Shown one piece after another: positions 54,720 to 64,000 of a DNA stretch of 64,000 bases. Origin of the DNA: Odontesthes bonariensis (Eukaryota > Chordata > Actinopteri > Atheriniformes > Atherinopsidae). Made by a program: the position numbers and the translations under genes. The stretch covers positions 37,668,797 to 37,732,796 of the forward strand of contig NC_134507.1 in NCBI RefSeq assembly GCF_027942865.1, read 5' to 3'. The notes below the pieces were generated by a model. That model had not been told where the DNA came from, searched no databases, and saw nothing but the letters and a program-made list of their open reading frames with translations. The first letter of the stretch is position 1; every line of letters starts with the position of its first letter.

Positions 54720-55300
54720 GTGTTGGGTTGTTCAGGAGGTTGACCTGAAGCAGGTGGCCAAAAGGGCCGCATCATCAGTAGCTGCTCAAGCTAAAATTCA
54801 GGGATGGGAAGAATTTCTCATCTGGCTGCCTATAAGGTTCAGGATTCAGTTTAAAATTCTTATCACATACAAAGCCTTTAATCATCAGGCACCTGGTTAC
54901 ATCTGTGACCTGATCCACCCCTATTACACAACCAGGTCTCTTAGGTCCTCAGACCAGAGCTCATTGACTGTCCCCCGCTCTTGTCTAAAGACAAAGGGTG
55001 ATCGTGCCTTTGAGGTATTGGCTCCAACTCTTTGGAACTCTCTTCCCCTATGTCTACGGTCTGCAACTTCTTTAGACATTTTCAAAAAGAATCTGAAGAC
55101 CCACCTATTTAAAATAGCTTTTATCCGTTCTTAAAGTGCCCATCTGCTCTGTAGCCTCATGCTTTTCTGCTATTACTGTGTTTTCTTATGTGTGTGTGTG
55201 TATATGAAACGTTGACTTGCATCGTATTGTGAAGCACTTTGTGAATTTTATTTTCTGAACGGTGCTATACAAATAAATTTATTAAATTATATTATTATCT
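54720..55300 (+). pseudogene. L2-type LINE 3' end
   Basis: The frame 54718-55134 includes FRIQFKILITYKAFNHQAPG, RSLRSSDQSSLTVPRS and PTLWNSLPLCLRSATSLDIF, the C-terminus of L2-type reverse transcriptase proteins. The 3' UTR ends with GTGAAGCACTTTGTGAATTT, GGTGCTATACAAATAAATTT and an ATT-rich tail. 5' truncated. Confidence 0.75.
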
Positions 55301-56706
55301 GTTCCCATTTCTTTGTATCTATAAAATAACAGTTTGACATGCATGAAATGGCATTTTTGCAGAAACCAGGTAATTCCCTGAGAGATGCATCTGTACCTTC
55401 AGCTGTTCAATGAAGCCTCATCAGAAATGGGCTCCATGGAAGGGTGGCTGTTAAGAAGCCGTTCTTAAGGAGGGGAAACAGGGAGAAAAGGCTAAGTTTT
55501 GAAAAATGGCACAAGAAGACTGAAAATCAGGTCTGATGGAGGGATGAATCCTCCCCAGAACCCGGGGAGGGTTAGAATAAATGTGTTAAATAAATTAATA
55601 AATCCAACAACTCTCATTGATTCTGTCCATTACATAAGATTTTACAGATCAAACATCTATTTTGTTCTACAATTGGAAGCAAGAAGGCGAGCCAGGTGTT
55701 GGAATATATTCAGTTAAGTTGTGAGCTGTACAATCACACAGTGGACTGTGCACAAAAGCATTCACTATCCTGTCTGGAACATGAACAAACATGTCTGATT
55801 AATACTGGGCATAATGCAACATCAAATGTTCCATCTATATGTGAGAATCAGATGTCTTACCTGGTCGTCCCTGCAGCAAGGACACTGCCTGTGGGGACTA
55901 CTTGCAGATAGTCGACATATATTGACTAATAATTAAAAGAAAAACTTCTGTGGACTTGTTTCCACACTTTAAGTCACTCACATTGTAAACCTGCAGGTTG
56001 CAATTTAAATATAAACATGATAAAGTTTGGTCTTTGTTGGATTTTATGAAAGTAATTATGAGGACAGATGATGTGAACTACTGTAACAAATGTTAGTTTT
56101 CAGAATTAAAACAATCTGGGGATATAAATATTCTCATTTCCATTAATAAATATGAAGTTCAGGTGTGACAGTCAACATTTTACAGTAAAAAAGACTTCCT
56201 CAGAAACGTAGACCCACATTAAAAAAGAGCATTATTCAAATAGATGCATTTTCCCTTTAAATGAGTTAAAAATGTAACTTTAACTTCAGTGTATTTTCAG
56301 TACAGTTCCACCTCACTGATGGCTGCTAAAGCCTCCACAGTACGAAGAACAGAAAACAGTCGCCTACAGACTATAAAGTGCTCAAATGTCACATTTCCCA
56401 TGTTGGAAGTTTGCTGTGTCACAGGGAGTCTGTGGGAGTCTGTGGTTGTTCTCACAAGGCAACAAGTTTTCAGGAGGAATGATGGAAATCCACAGAAATC
56501 CAAGACAAATTTGGGAAACACTTCCAGATATGAACAAAATGATGGCACAAGGTGCTTTAAACATTTAACCTCCGTTATGTCCTGTTTAATCAAGTTCATC
56601 TGAAATAAATCTAAGATCTCCTCCATATCACTTAATAAAAGAGCAGCTCTGCATCATGTTGTCTCACGTTTCTACATCTCAGCTCAGATATTAATCTGAG
56701 CTTTAA
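55301..56706. other. Intergenic, no gene seen
   Basis: No supported feature. Confidence 0.4.
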
Positions 56707-57376
56707 AGGAGCCTTGGCATGAAATTTTCACTTTTTAAGGTTGTTTAACATTAATATGAGTTCCTCTTGCCTGCCTGCGGCCCCCCAGTGGATAAAAATG
56801 ACGATAGACCTAAACTATGCAATGGAAATTATTTTAAGCCTTTGGTAATGTGACCATGCAGATGGCCTGATCGGGAAAGCTGCCTCTCATGACGTGGAGC
56901 CTCATATAATGTCAAGGTTATTTCCACCCAGAGCCCATATATGGCTATGCCAAAACTGCCTTTCCCCGCCCACAGCTCTTTGGCCAGCTCATTGCTCTGT
57001 ATATGGATGTAAAAAATCTGTTTAGAGCTCCTGCATCAGAACCTTTAAAGAGCCAGTGGACAGATTTAGTTTTTTCTGGGAAAGTGACGACAGAACCGAA
57101 GAGATTTGTGTATGTGTGCGCCAAACATTTCACCAACGAATGTTTCCACCCCCACCCTCCACTTTGCCCCGCCTTTCTCCCCCTAATTTGCATTTAAAGC
57201 TGCAGACCCTAAACAGCTCATTCTGAGGATCCTAAGGAAAGCTCATTTTCGGGACTGGCTGTAATTCTGCATCAAGGCAGAATTTTTGGGAAAAAAACTC
57301 AGATACAGTATAAGGGGACCACTAAAGCCTTTAAAAATATATAAAAACCTCCATTTATTTTCATGCCATGGCACCT
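56707..57376. mobile_element. Kolobok-type DNA transposon, non-autonomous, 670 bp
   Basis: TTAA lies on both sides (56703-56706 and 57377-57380). Inverted ends AGGAGCCTTGGCATGAAA and TTTCATGCCATGGCACCT match with two mismatches. Inside, the plus frame at 57003-57197 reads FVYVCAKHFTNECFHP, the C-terminal half of a THAP zinc finger. TTAA targets plus a THAP domain are marks of the Kolobok superfamily. No full transposase is present. Confidence 0.7.
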
Positions 57377-57380
57377 TTAA

Positions 57381-57997
57381 ACATCTCAGAGGAAGCATAA
57401 GGCAGTTAGCGTGACTTTAGTAAGAATCCACCCTCTGCTATGTTCCAAACACATCCATGCTTCTAGATCCTCTGGATGAGAGAGCTGCAGAGCTCCTTAT
57501 TCCTGCCAAGGAGTCAACATTATTTTAGAGTTATTTCCAGAACTCAGCAGGTTAACTTACTAAGACTCCAGTCTTATGTCACGCTGAGCTCACTTTTTTC
57601 CCCTTGAAATCCAACTAGCAGCTCCCACTAGTGAAGTGGACAAGTGATGTGTTGGACCCCAATTTCATGACTTTGACGTGTTTGTGACGGATTAGAACCG
57701 AGGTTATAACCTGGAGTCCTTCAGACCAAATCTCTGTCACTCCCCTCACACTCCCCAGCCAGAGATTAGGGGCCCACAGTGATCTGCAGGACTTTGGTCC
57801 AGATGTTTAACACCGTATCTGACCAAGCGGAATTCACCTTCTTTAAAACATCCCATGTTCATTCCTCACATGTTGCAACAAACCTTTTCAAATGGGATTA
57901 CAGAAGTGTTCATTTTCCGAGCTGAATTGAATGCAGCACGATCTGACTGGGTCCCAGGTGAGGTTTATGAGTGTAATTAGAGCAGGTAGAGCACCAA
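57381..57997. other. Upstream region of gene 2, no gene seen
   Basis: Nothing recognisable apart from the TATA box at its end. Confidence 0.4.
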
Positions 57998-58003
57998 TAT
58001 AAA
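57998..58003 (+). promoter_or_regulatory. TATA box of predicted secreted protein gene 2
   Basis: TATAAA in ACCAATATAAAGTC, about 120 bp before the start codon, leaving a 5' UTR of about 90 bp. Confidence 0.6.
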
Positions 58004-58120
58004 GTCAGCTGCAGCCTCAGATGAGTTACAGCACACATCTTCTCTCAACAGCAGTCACTAGGTTGCTGTTTTGGACCAGTTTTATCTGAATTGTGTTGCT
58101 GCTGTTTTGTCTTGTTCAAC

Positions 58121-59331
58121 ATGTTGTTTAAGATTTTCTTCAGGTGAGTCTTCATGTTTAATGGTTTAGGTTTTTGTTCTCCTATATACTAAAGTTTCTT
58201 TCTTTTCTTTTGAAATCCAAACAGGATTTCCTGGCTTTGTGTCCTGCTCTTCAGCATTGGAACATGTTATCCCCCCCAGAAAAGCAAGTATATCAACATT
58301 TAGGTGCAGTTTATATAAAGGCAGCCAACATGGGAAGTTGTTTAGGAATGAGAGAGAGGAGGGTCTGCAACTATATTAATCATGCAGCCTCAAATCTTCC
58401 AATATATTAGACTTGATTGTGACTGAGTTGCTTTGGCCTTTTTTAAACTAATACTTATATGTACTTAACTGTGTGTTTCTATTGTACCTATAAAGCGCTT
58501 TGTGACCCTGGTCTGCGAAAGGCGCTGTATAAATAAATTACTTACTTCAGGTTTAATGACCCACTTCAACTGCAGATGCTCCTTTAGCTTTGTTTTTGTT
58601 ACTAAACATATTGGCAATGATACAGAGGCTACTGAGAGCATGACTAACCATGCTGTCCTACTTTGCTTCAACTAATTTCTGTGCTCAGGTCAAAACAGTG
58701 GATCCTCTGGCTCTGGTAGTAGCACGTCTGGGTCTGGCTACGGCAGCGGCGTCTCCTCTGGGTCTGGCTACGGCAGCGGCGTCTCCTCTGGGTCTGGCTA
58801 CGGCAGCGGCGTCTCCTCTGGGTCTGGCTACGGCAGCGGCGTCTCCTCTGGGTCTGGCTACGGCAGCGGCGTCTCCTCTGGCTCTGGCTCTGGCTACGGC
58901 AGCGGCGGCTCCTCTGGGTCTAATGCTGGCTTTACTGCGCAGGACGCAGACTTTGCCCGTTTCCTTGCTGCCCTAATGAACTTGAAGATCGACCGTTCTT
59001 TCCCACAGTCTGCCTGGACCTCCGACCAGGTCCCTAAGGACACATCTGAGATGCGCGCTGTATACCCTTCATCCCACGTCGTCCAGTCCAGCAGTGGCTA
59101 CCAACGAGCCCGCGACTCCAGTTCGTACGCCAAATACTCCCAGGATGCTTTTGACCACTTTGATGCCAAGACTGGGTCTAAAGGGCAGAAGTTGTACTAA
59201 GGTAAAGCTGGACTAGTGTCTGAAGTATTGAGACTCCTGTATCAATACTGACCCCTTCTGCTTTCTGCAGGTGACTCTCATGGACACTTCCATGGAGATT
59301 CCAACATGTGGCTGAGCTCTGGCAAAATAAA
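58121..59331 (+). CDS. Predicted secreted protein 2, Gly/Ser/Tyr repeat (195 aa)
   Basis: Exons: 58121-58143 (donor GTGAGT), 58225-58287 (donor GTATAT, weak), 58699-59200 with stop TAA at 59198-59200, and a non-coding exon from 59271 ending in AATAAA (59326-59331). The coding length is 588 nt, frame closed. The start MLFKIFFRISWLCVLLFSIG is a signal peptide. Exon 3 begins with five perfect-length 10-residue repeats (SGSGYGSGVS), then a conserved-looking part ADFARFLAALMNLKID and a Ser/Tyr/Asp-rich tail ending KGQKLY. The acceptor AAACAG|TGG is chosen because it alone keeps the frame. Product family not recognised; secretion inferred. Confidence 0.7.
58444..58550 (+). repeat. LINE/SINE tail in intron 2 of gene 2
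   Basis: AAAGCGCTTTGTGACC, GAAAGGCGCTGTATAAATAA and a CTTACTT-like end match the 3' tails of L2-related retroposons. Confidence 0.55.
58727..58876 (+). repeat. In-frame 30-bp tandem repeat, 5 copies
   Basis: Unit TCTGGGTCTGGCTACGGCAG plus CGGCGTCTCC, five copies identical by eye, followed by a sixth variant with an added CTCTGG. It encodes the SGSGYGSGVS repeats of gene 2. Confidence 0.95.
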
Positions 59332-60132
59332 CTTGACCAATAATACGTGGTCTGTGTATTGAATACTTGATCTCAAGGTTTGTTTTCTTCTTCATAGAAG
59401 ATTTGAGTCTTCACCACACCCACTGAGGCTTACTCTGCTTTTGAAGGGCAAACTGAATACTTCTGCTTTAAATTCCACCACTACACGTTTCCTTCTCCTC
59501 ATGGTTGAATTGCATTACACAAACCCAGACCAGAATAACTTGAAGCTCAATACAGTGGCCCTGCTTGCCCTTGTACAATGAAGGTGCCTCAGTTAAATCT
59601 GCACTCGCTGGCCTTTTCCAAGCTTTAATTGCATATGACTCATTAGCCTATGCTACGTAGCTTTGCCCCTCCTCTGCTTGGTGTCTTCTGTGTGCCTCAA
59701 CAGAGCCATACATCCCTCTTAACCAACTTTGTCTCGACTTGCCTTCTGTGTGTGAGGCCACTGCTTCATACACTCGGTCCTTAACGTGGCATTGCACATC
59801 TTCCCTTGTTGGTTTTCATCTTACACAAGACTTGAATATCTCCTCTGCTTCTGTTTTCCTGATTCTACCACATGTGGAAGATGCATTTTTGAATTCCCTC
59901 AAGCTCAAAGCTACATGATCATTTCCAAAATATTTTCTAACTTAGTTTCAGATCACTTTCAAAGTACTCTCCCACACTAGGCTCTGATACAGTTCTCTAG
60001 AAAAGGTCTCCAAACAGTTCTAGCAGAGTCCCAGTGAATGGAAGTGTGGAAATTATTAGACCTTTTCCTGAGTGGACTGGAGAGCTGTCCAGGGTGTACC
60101 CTGACTCTCTTTCAATTGGCAGCAGGGATAGG
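59332..60132. other. Intergenic, no gene seen
   Basis: Nothing recognisable. Confidence 0.4.
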
Positions 60133-60425
60133 CTAAAGCAGAGCTACTCATTATGCGGCTCCTCAACCTTTAATTGGCGGCTCGCACTCGCATAGTAGCT
60201 TATGACAATATGGTAACAATAACCAATTTTTTTCAAATAACATACGGCGAACACTGCACAGTATTAAGGCTTAAAGGTGGGGTAGGGCTTCTTTTTCTGG
60301 AGCATTTTTTTACTCTGCTATGGGTAGGCTAATTGAGCTAGCCACGCTAGGTGGCTCCACACTGGCAAAAGGGACCTGGCTCGCTATCGGTTGATTTTCA
60401 ACAGTAAAGAGCCGAGTTTCCAATT
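60133..60425. repeat. hAT-like end and LINE ORF1 fragment
   Basis: 60133-60210 has a hAT-like end (AGAGCTACTCATTATGCGG). 60324-60424 repeats the LINE ORF1 segment at about 42362-42465 (GGCTAATTGAGCTAG, ACCTGGCTCGCTATCGG) on the same strand, a second fragment of that LINE. Confidence 0.6.
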
Positions 60426-61064
60426 GAATTGACAGATGTAGTGGAGGAGGGGCCTATACCCTGGGCCCTCCAATGTTGATTAGCCAGACACTAGAGGAAC
60501 TGTTAACATTGGTTATCACATCAAAGGCCAGCCCAATTACATTAAAACTCTATTTCGCACCGGCCCACCGGGAAAAGTCCCGGTACTCCCGATGACCAGT
60601 CCGCCCTTGCATACAATAAATACATTATTACTGACCTGGACAATGATGCATTCAGGTTCAGTTACTGTTGTCCCATTTTTAATCACATATATAAAAAGGA
60701 TCACTGCTTCTGTTTTCATTTACATCTCAAACACCATTCATACAACCCATGTTTACCACTATTGCCTGGGCTCTATGAACATGTGCTGCATATTATTTAC
60801 AGTTCAGATCATAAAGCTGAAAAAGAGAGGGTATCCTCACAGTTTTGCATGACATCAAAGTGGAAACATGTCATCAGAGGACATGACATCACTGTAGTTT
60901 CTAAAAGCCTGAAAGACAAAGCGCCTGAAAAACAACACGTACTTAAAAAGTCATTTAGACAAACGCTAAAAAACAACAAGCAAAACGAGTCAAAGCAGAA
61001 TATCCTCTCCTGCACTTCTGTGGGGTGACATAGTAGATGAAGAGATTCTGGAAAATGAGTCGGA
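60426..61064. other. Intergenic, no gene seen
   Basis: Nothing recognisable. Confidence 0.4.
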
Positions 61065-61735
61065 GGGTTTCTACATATTTCCCTTTGAAAGTGGCAAAGA
61101 GGAAAGTTGTGAGGAACCCGCCAACAGGCCAGAAGCTGTAACAGCGAGCTCAGGAAACCATCAATCCCAGGTCTCTGCTGCTTCCAACACAGCCAACACA
61201 GAAAATCTGCTGTTGTTAGAGGAGCAGTCAGAGGTCTCTGCTGCTGCTGGGACTCCTCACTCAGAGGATGTCCAGCTCCTGCAGAATCATCCCCAGGCCT
61301 CTGCAGCTCAACACGCCAAGAGGAAGGTTACAGATTCAGGAAGCTGTCCCACTCCCTCTGTGGGCAGCACTCAGAGGGAGTTTTGTTGTCGGCTCAGAGA
61401 GCTGGACTGGACAGAAACAGTCTAAATACAGATCAGGTTTCTACACATACTTCTGCAGCTGTCACTGAGCACTGATGTTGAAGATGATCGTCCTGTTGTG
61501 ACCAGTTGTGGGTCAGACTAAATACAGAGCACCTTGAACTAATACATATCATCCCTTTCTTCAGTAAAGCATAAAGTATGTGTGAGGGTTTCTATATATT
61601 TCCCTTTGAAAGTGGCAAAGAGGAAAGTTGTGAGGAACCCGCCAACATGCCAGAAGCTGTAACAGCGAGCTCAGAACACCATCAATCCCAGGTCTCTGCT
61701 GCTTCCAATACACCCAACAAAGAAAACACGTCTAC
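61065..61735 (+). repeat. Duplicated coding-like segment (two copies)
   Basis: About 150 bp at 61065-61215 recur at 61585-61735 (GAGGGTTTCTACATATTTCC / GAGGGTTTCTATATATTTCC, differing by some changes). Both keep an open frame reading EGFYIFPFES-type and VTASS-type text. Between them a Gln/Ser-rich frame continues (VTDSGSCPTPSVGSTQREF). No start, splice structure or family was recognised. It could be a degraded gene or a transposon part. Confidence 0.5.
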
Positions 61736-62991
61736 ACGTAGAGGCACGTCTACGTCTATGCCAGTTCCTACGCTTATGCGGGTGACTCATGTAAATACAA
61801 TATTTGATACAAACTCGTGTCAGCAACAGCCAGCATGACAGTGTGTCCTTAGCCAACGTACAAAGAAGCATAAACTAACGCTTCCCCAGCATCCTTTTGC
61901 AGCTTTGATGGTGGAACCTCTGGGAGCTCCTTCTTGTTCAGGGTTTGACTCCAGTTCAGACTGATATTGTTGTTCCATTCTACCAGAGTAACGTTCTTTT
62001 CACCAACTTTCTTCCTCCCCCGCAGCTTGCTCGGCAGTTACCATGGTAACGAGAATCTGGCTTTCTCAAGAATTTTGACCAAAGCCTGTCTCACACATTT
62101 CAGTAAGACCTCGGGAAATTGTACCAAAAAGGGCAAAACATGTCTCCTTTAAAGGACCAATAAGAGCTACATCTCAGACTCTACAGGCCTCAGTTTACTT
62201 GTTGAATGTGTGAGTGGGTCGGTGTGAAAACTCAACATCTAGGCTGTTATTTCCAGCTCCTACATGTAACTGAAATTCCGAGAGAAACTCAGAATAAGTG
62301 CACAGCAATAGACAGTACAATGTTTGGCAGTGACTAAGTGCCTTTAGCACAGACAGGAGGGTGGAGCTGAGAGGTGATATTCAGTGGGTCTATATGATGA
62401 GATTAGTTTGATTATAGCTATGGTTGGGTTATGCTCCTTATTTGAGCAAGGGTAATTATCTTGGCTATATGGCGGTGAATGAATCGAATCATAGGCACAA
62501 AGCACGTCATACCCCGCCCGGTACGATAGGTGGCGCTGTACCCGTTTCAACTATTGCTAATAGAGCCACCTCCGGTTGACCTCTTCACCACAACCAACAA
62601 CAACAACAAACTCAGGCATTCGAGAAAGATGGCGAACGATGGGCAAGATGACGCTACGTCCCTCTACATTTTGTTTGTGATGAGCTGCTTATTGCACAAA
62701 CGCGACTCACAACCGAGTTATCTCGGGGTCTTAATCCGATCGCGAGTAACCCGATCCGATCCAATTTTTTGTCAGATTAAGGTGTACACATGAACTTAAT
62801 AAATCAGTCTTATTTTAATTTAGCCCTTAATCCGATTCTTTCAGTGCCATGTAACCTCACTTTATGAGGCTGATACCAGAACAACCAGATGAGCCTCCAA
62901 CATCCACCTGTCCTGATAGTCCCTCACAAGCAGCTGTCTGTTGTTTAGCTCGTTAAGCTTTGATTGGTCTGGGCTGGTCTGTGGCATTATT
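61736..62991. other. Intergenic, no gene seen
   Basis: Only a palindromic GTTACCATGGTAAC near 62037 stands out. No supported gene. Confidence 0.4.
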
Positions 62992-62997
62992 TATAAA
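62992..62997 (+). promoter_or_regulatory. TATA box of predicted secreted protein gene 3
   Basis: TATAAA in ATTTATAAACC, about 46 bp before the start codon, so the 5' UTR would be short (about 15-20 bp). Confidence 0.6.
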
Positions 62998-63037
62998 CCT
63001 TCACCCTTGCTGTTTCCTCTCATAGCTTGTTTTCACC

Positions 63038-64000
63038 ATGACAGCTGCTGGGTTCTTCCTGAGGTATAAGCACAAGCTGCCTTTTACAGTTTTTGATTGA
63101 TTGGAAACATTGGTTAACATTGCATTCTTACTCTTTGTTGTACATAATTTCAGGATTTCCCTCTTTGCCTTGTTGACTGCTGCTACATGGGGTTTTCCCA
63201 CCAAAGGTGTGCTATCATCTGTTGTGGTAAAATATTACATGCTTGCTTGAATCTGCTTCTGCTAAACTTGTTCTCATGCACCCAGGTTCAAAATCAGCAG
63301 GCCAGAGCAGCAGCGGCACAAGAGCTGCAGGTCATTTTGGCTCTTACCAGGGAGTAGCCGCTAGCCGCCCGGTGACCGTGCCCAACACTGCTTCCAGTAA
63401 CACTTATATGGCGACACCTGTGCTGGTCTCTGGTCAAAGTCAACCTGTTCTTCAGGCTGACCCAAGACTCAGCGGCTATGGCTCATTTGTGCCAACGCAA
63501 TTGGTTGTCCAAGCTCCCGGTTTTGTCCAAGCTCCTGGCCTTGTCCAAGGTGCTCTTCAGGCAGACCCAAGATTCAGCAGCTCTGGCTCCATTGTGCCCG
63601 TGCAAATGGCTGTGCAAGCTTCTGGTGTCCCACAGGCTGTTCAGACGGGTCCAGCATTGAGCAGCTTGAGCTCTGGCCTGCCTGCAACAGGATACTCTAC
63701 TGTCACTTATGTGCCTGTTGACGTAGGATCTGGCGCTCTGCAACCTGGAGCTGCCCAACCTGGACCACAAGGTAAATCTTCTGCTTGGAGTGTAGATGGC
63801 CCAAAATATGTTTGGAGTGGAGCTTTTAAGTTTACATCCTAGGAAACTGCGATGTCAAGACTCTGTGCTATCAGAGCTTCTGCTGTGAAAAGGACTAATT
63901 GTGAAATGTCTCCACACAGAAACCCAGTGGGCTATTGCTCCCTCAGTCTTTGAGGATGCGTCAGCCCAAGCCCTCAGCCTCACTGACGTTCTCCCTGCAG
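63038..64000 (+). CDS. Predicted secreted protein 3 (partial, runs off window)
   Basis: Exons: 63038-63063 (donor GTATAA), 63154-63206 (donor GTGTGC), 63286-63771 (donor GTAAAT), and 63920 to the window end. All junctions keep one frame (phases 2, 1, 1). The start MTAAGFFLRISLFALLTAAT is a signal peptide ending near Phe-Pro. Exon 3 is rich in Gln, Val, Pro, Ser and Gly with repeated units such as QADPRLSGYG and QADPRFSSSG. Exon 4 reads TQWAIAPSVFEDASAQALSL. The last bases (CTCCCTGCAG) also look like an acceptor, so the exon could instead start beyond the window. Function unknown. Confidence 0.65.

Noticed and set aside
53024-63842. SCPP (enamel/bone matrix) gene cluster
   Set aside because: Signal-peptide exon and low-complexity text fit, but SCPP introns are phase 0, while these are phase 2 and 1.

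Overview
The window looks like a piece of a teleost fish chromosome, probably percomorph; the species cannot be told from it. Vertebrate-type U1, U2 and U5 snRNA genes, eukaryotic 5S rRNA and tRNA genes, introns with GT/AG borders and a dense set of fish-type transposons support this. There is no bacterial or plasmid content.

Region 1 (1-2905) is part of a tandem U1 snRNA array (unit about 711 bp, genes on the minus strand). The second unit is split by a 1.57-kb solo LTR with a 4-bp target duplication. Region 2 (2906-9530) is a pile of retroelements: a 5'-truncated Gmr1-like LTR element with integrase upstream of reverse transcriptase, its LTR (itself carrying a 541-bp inverted-repeat element), and a decayed copy of a Tx1/Keno-type LINE that ends inside a U2 gene.

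Region 3 (9531-32800) is a mixed tandem array whose unit, read on the minus strand, is U5 - U2 - 5S rRNA (about 1.66 kb once inserts are removed). Four units can be traced. Each carries a 5S 3'-half relic on the opposite strand. One spacer holds a 12.06-kb endogenous retrovirus (317-bp LTRs, gag, pol, env; one stop inside pol; 6-bp target duplication). One U2 gene holds a 5.6-kb LINE with two open ORFs, inserted exactly between U2 nucleotides 37 and 38 in the sense direction, so the U2 promoter lies directly upstream of the LINE.

Region 4 (33-52 kb) is repeat-rich intergenic DNA: hAT, Tc1, Helitron, Harbinger and CR1/L2-type LINE remains, a second solo LTR, isolated tRNA-Pro(CGG) and tRNA-Lys(TTT) genes, and exons of a possible OB-fold gene.

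Region 5 (53-64 kb) holds three small plus-strand genes with the same plan: a tiny first coding exon ending in phase 2 within an Arg codon, a signal-peptide exon, then a large low-complexity exon. They encode predicted secreted proteins I do not recognise and look like a diverged tandem family. The third runs off the window. A Kolobok-type element with a THAP remnant and an L2 3' end lie between them.
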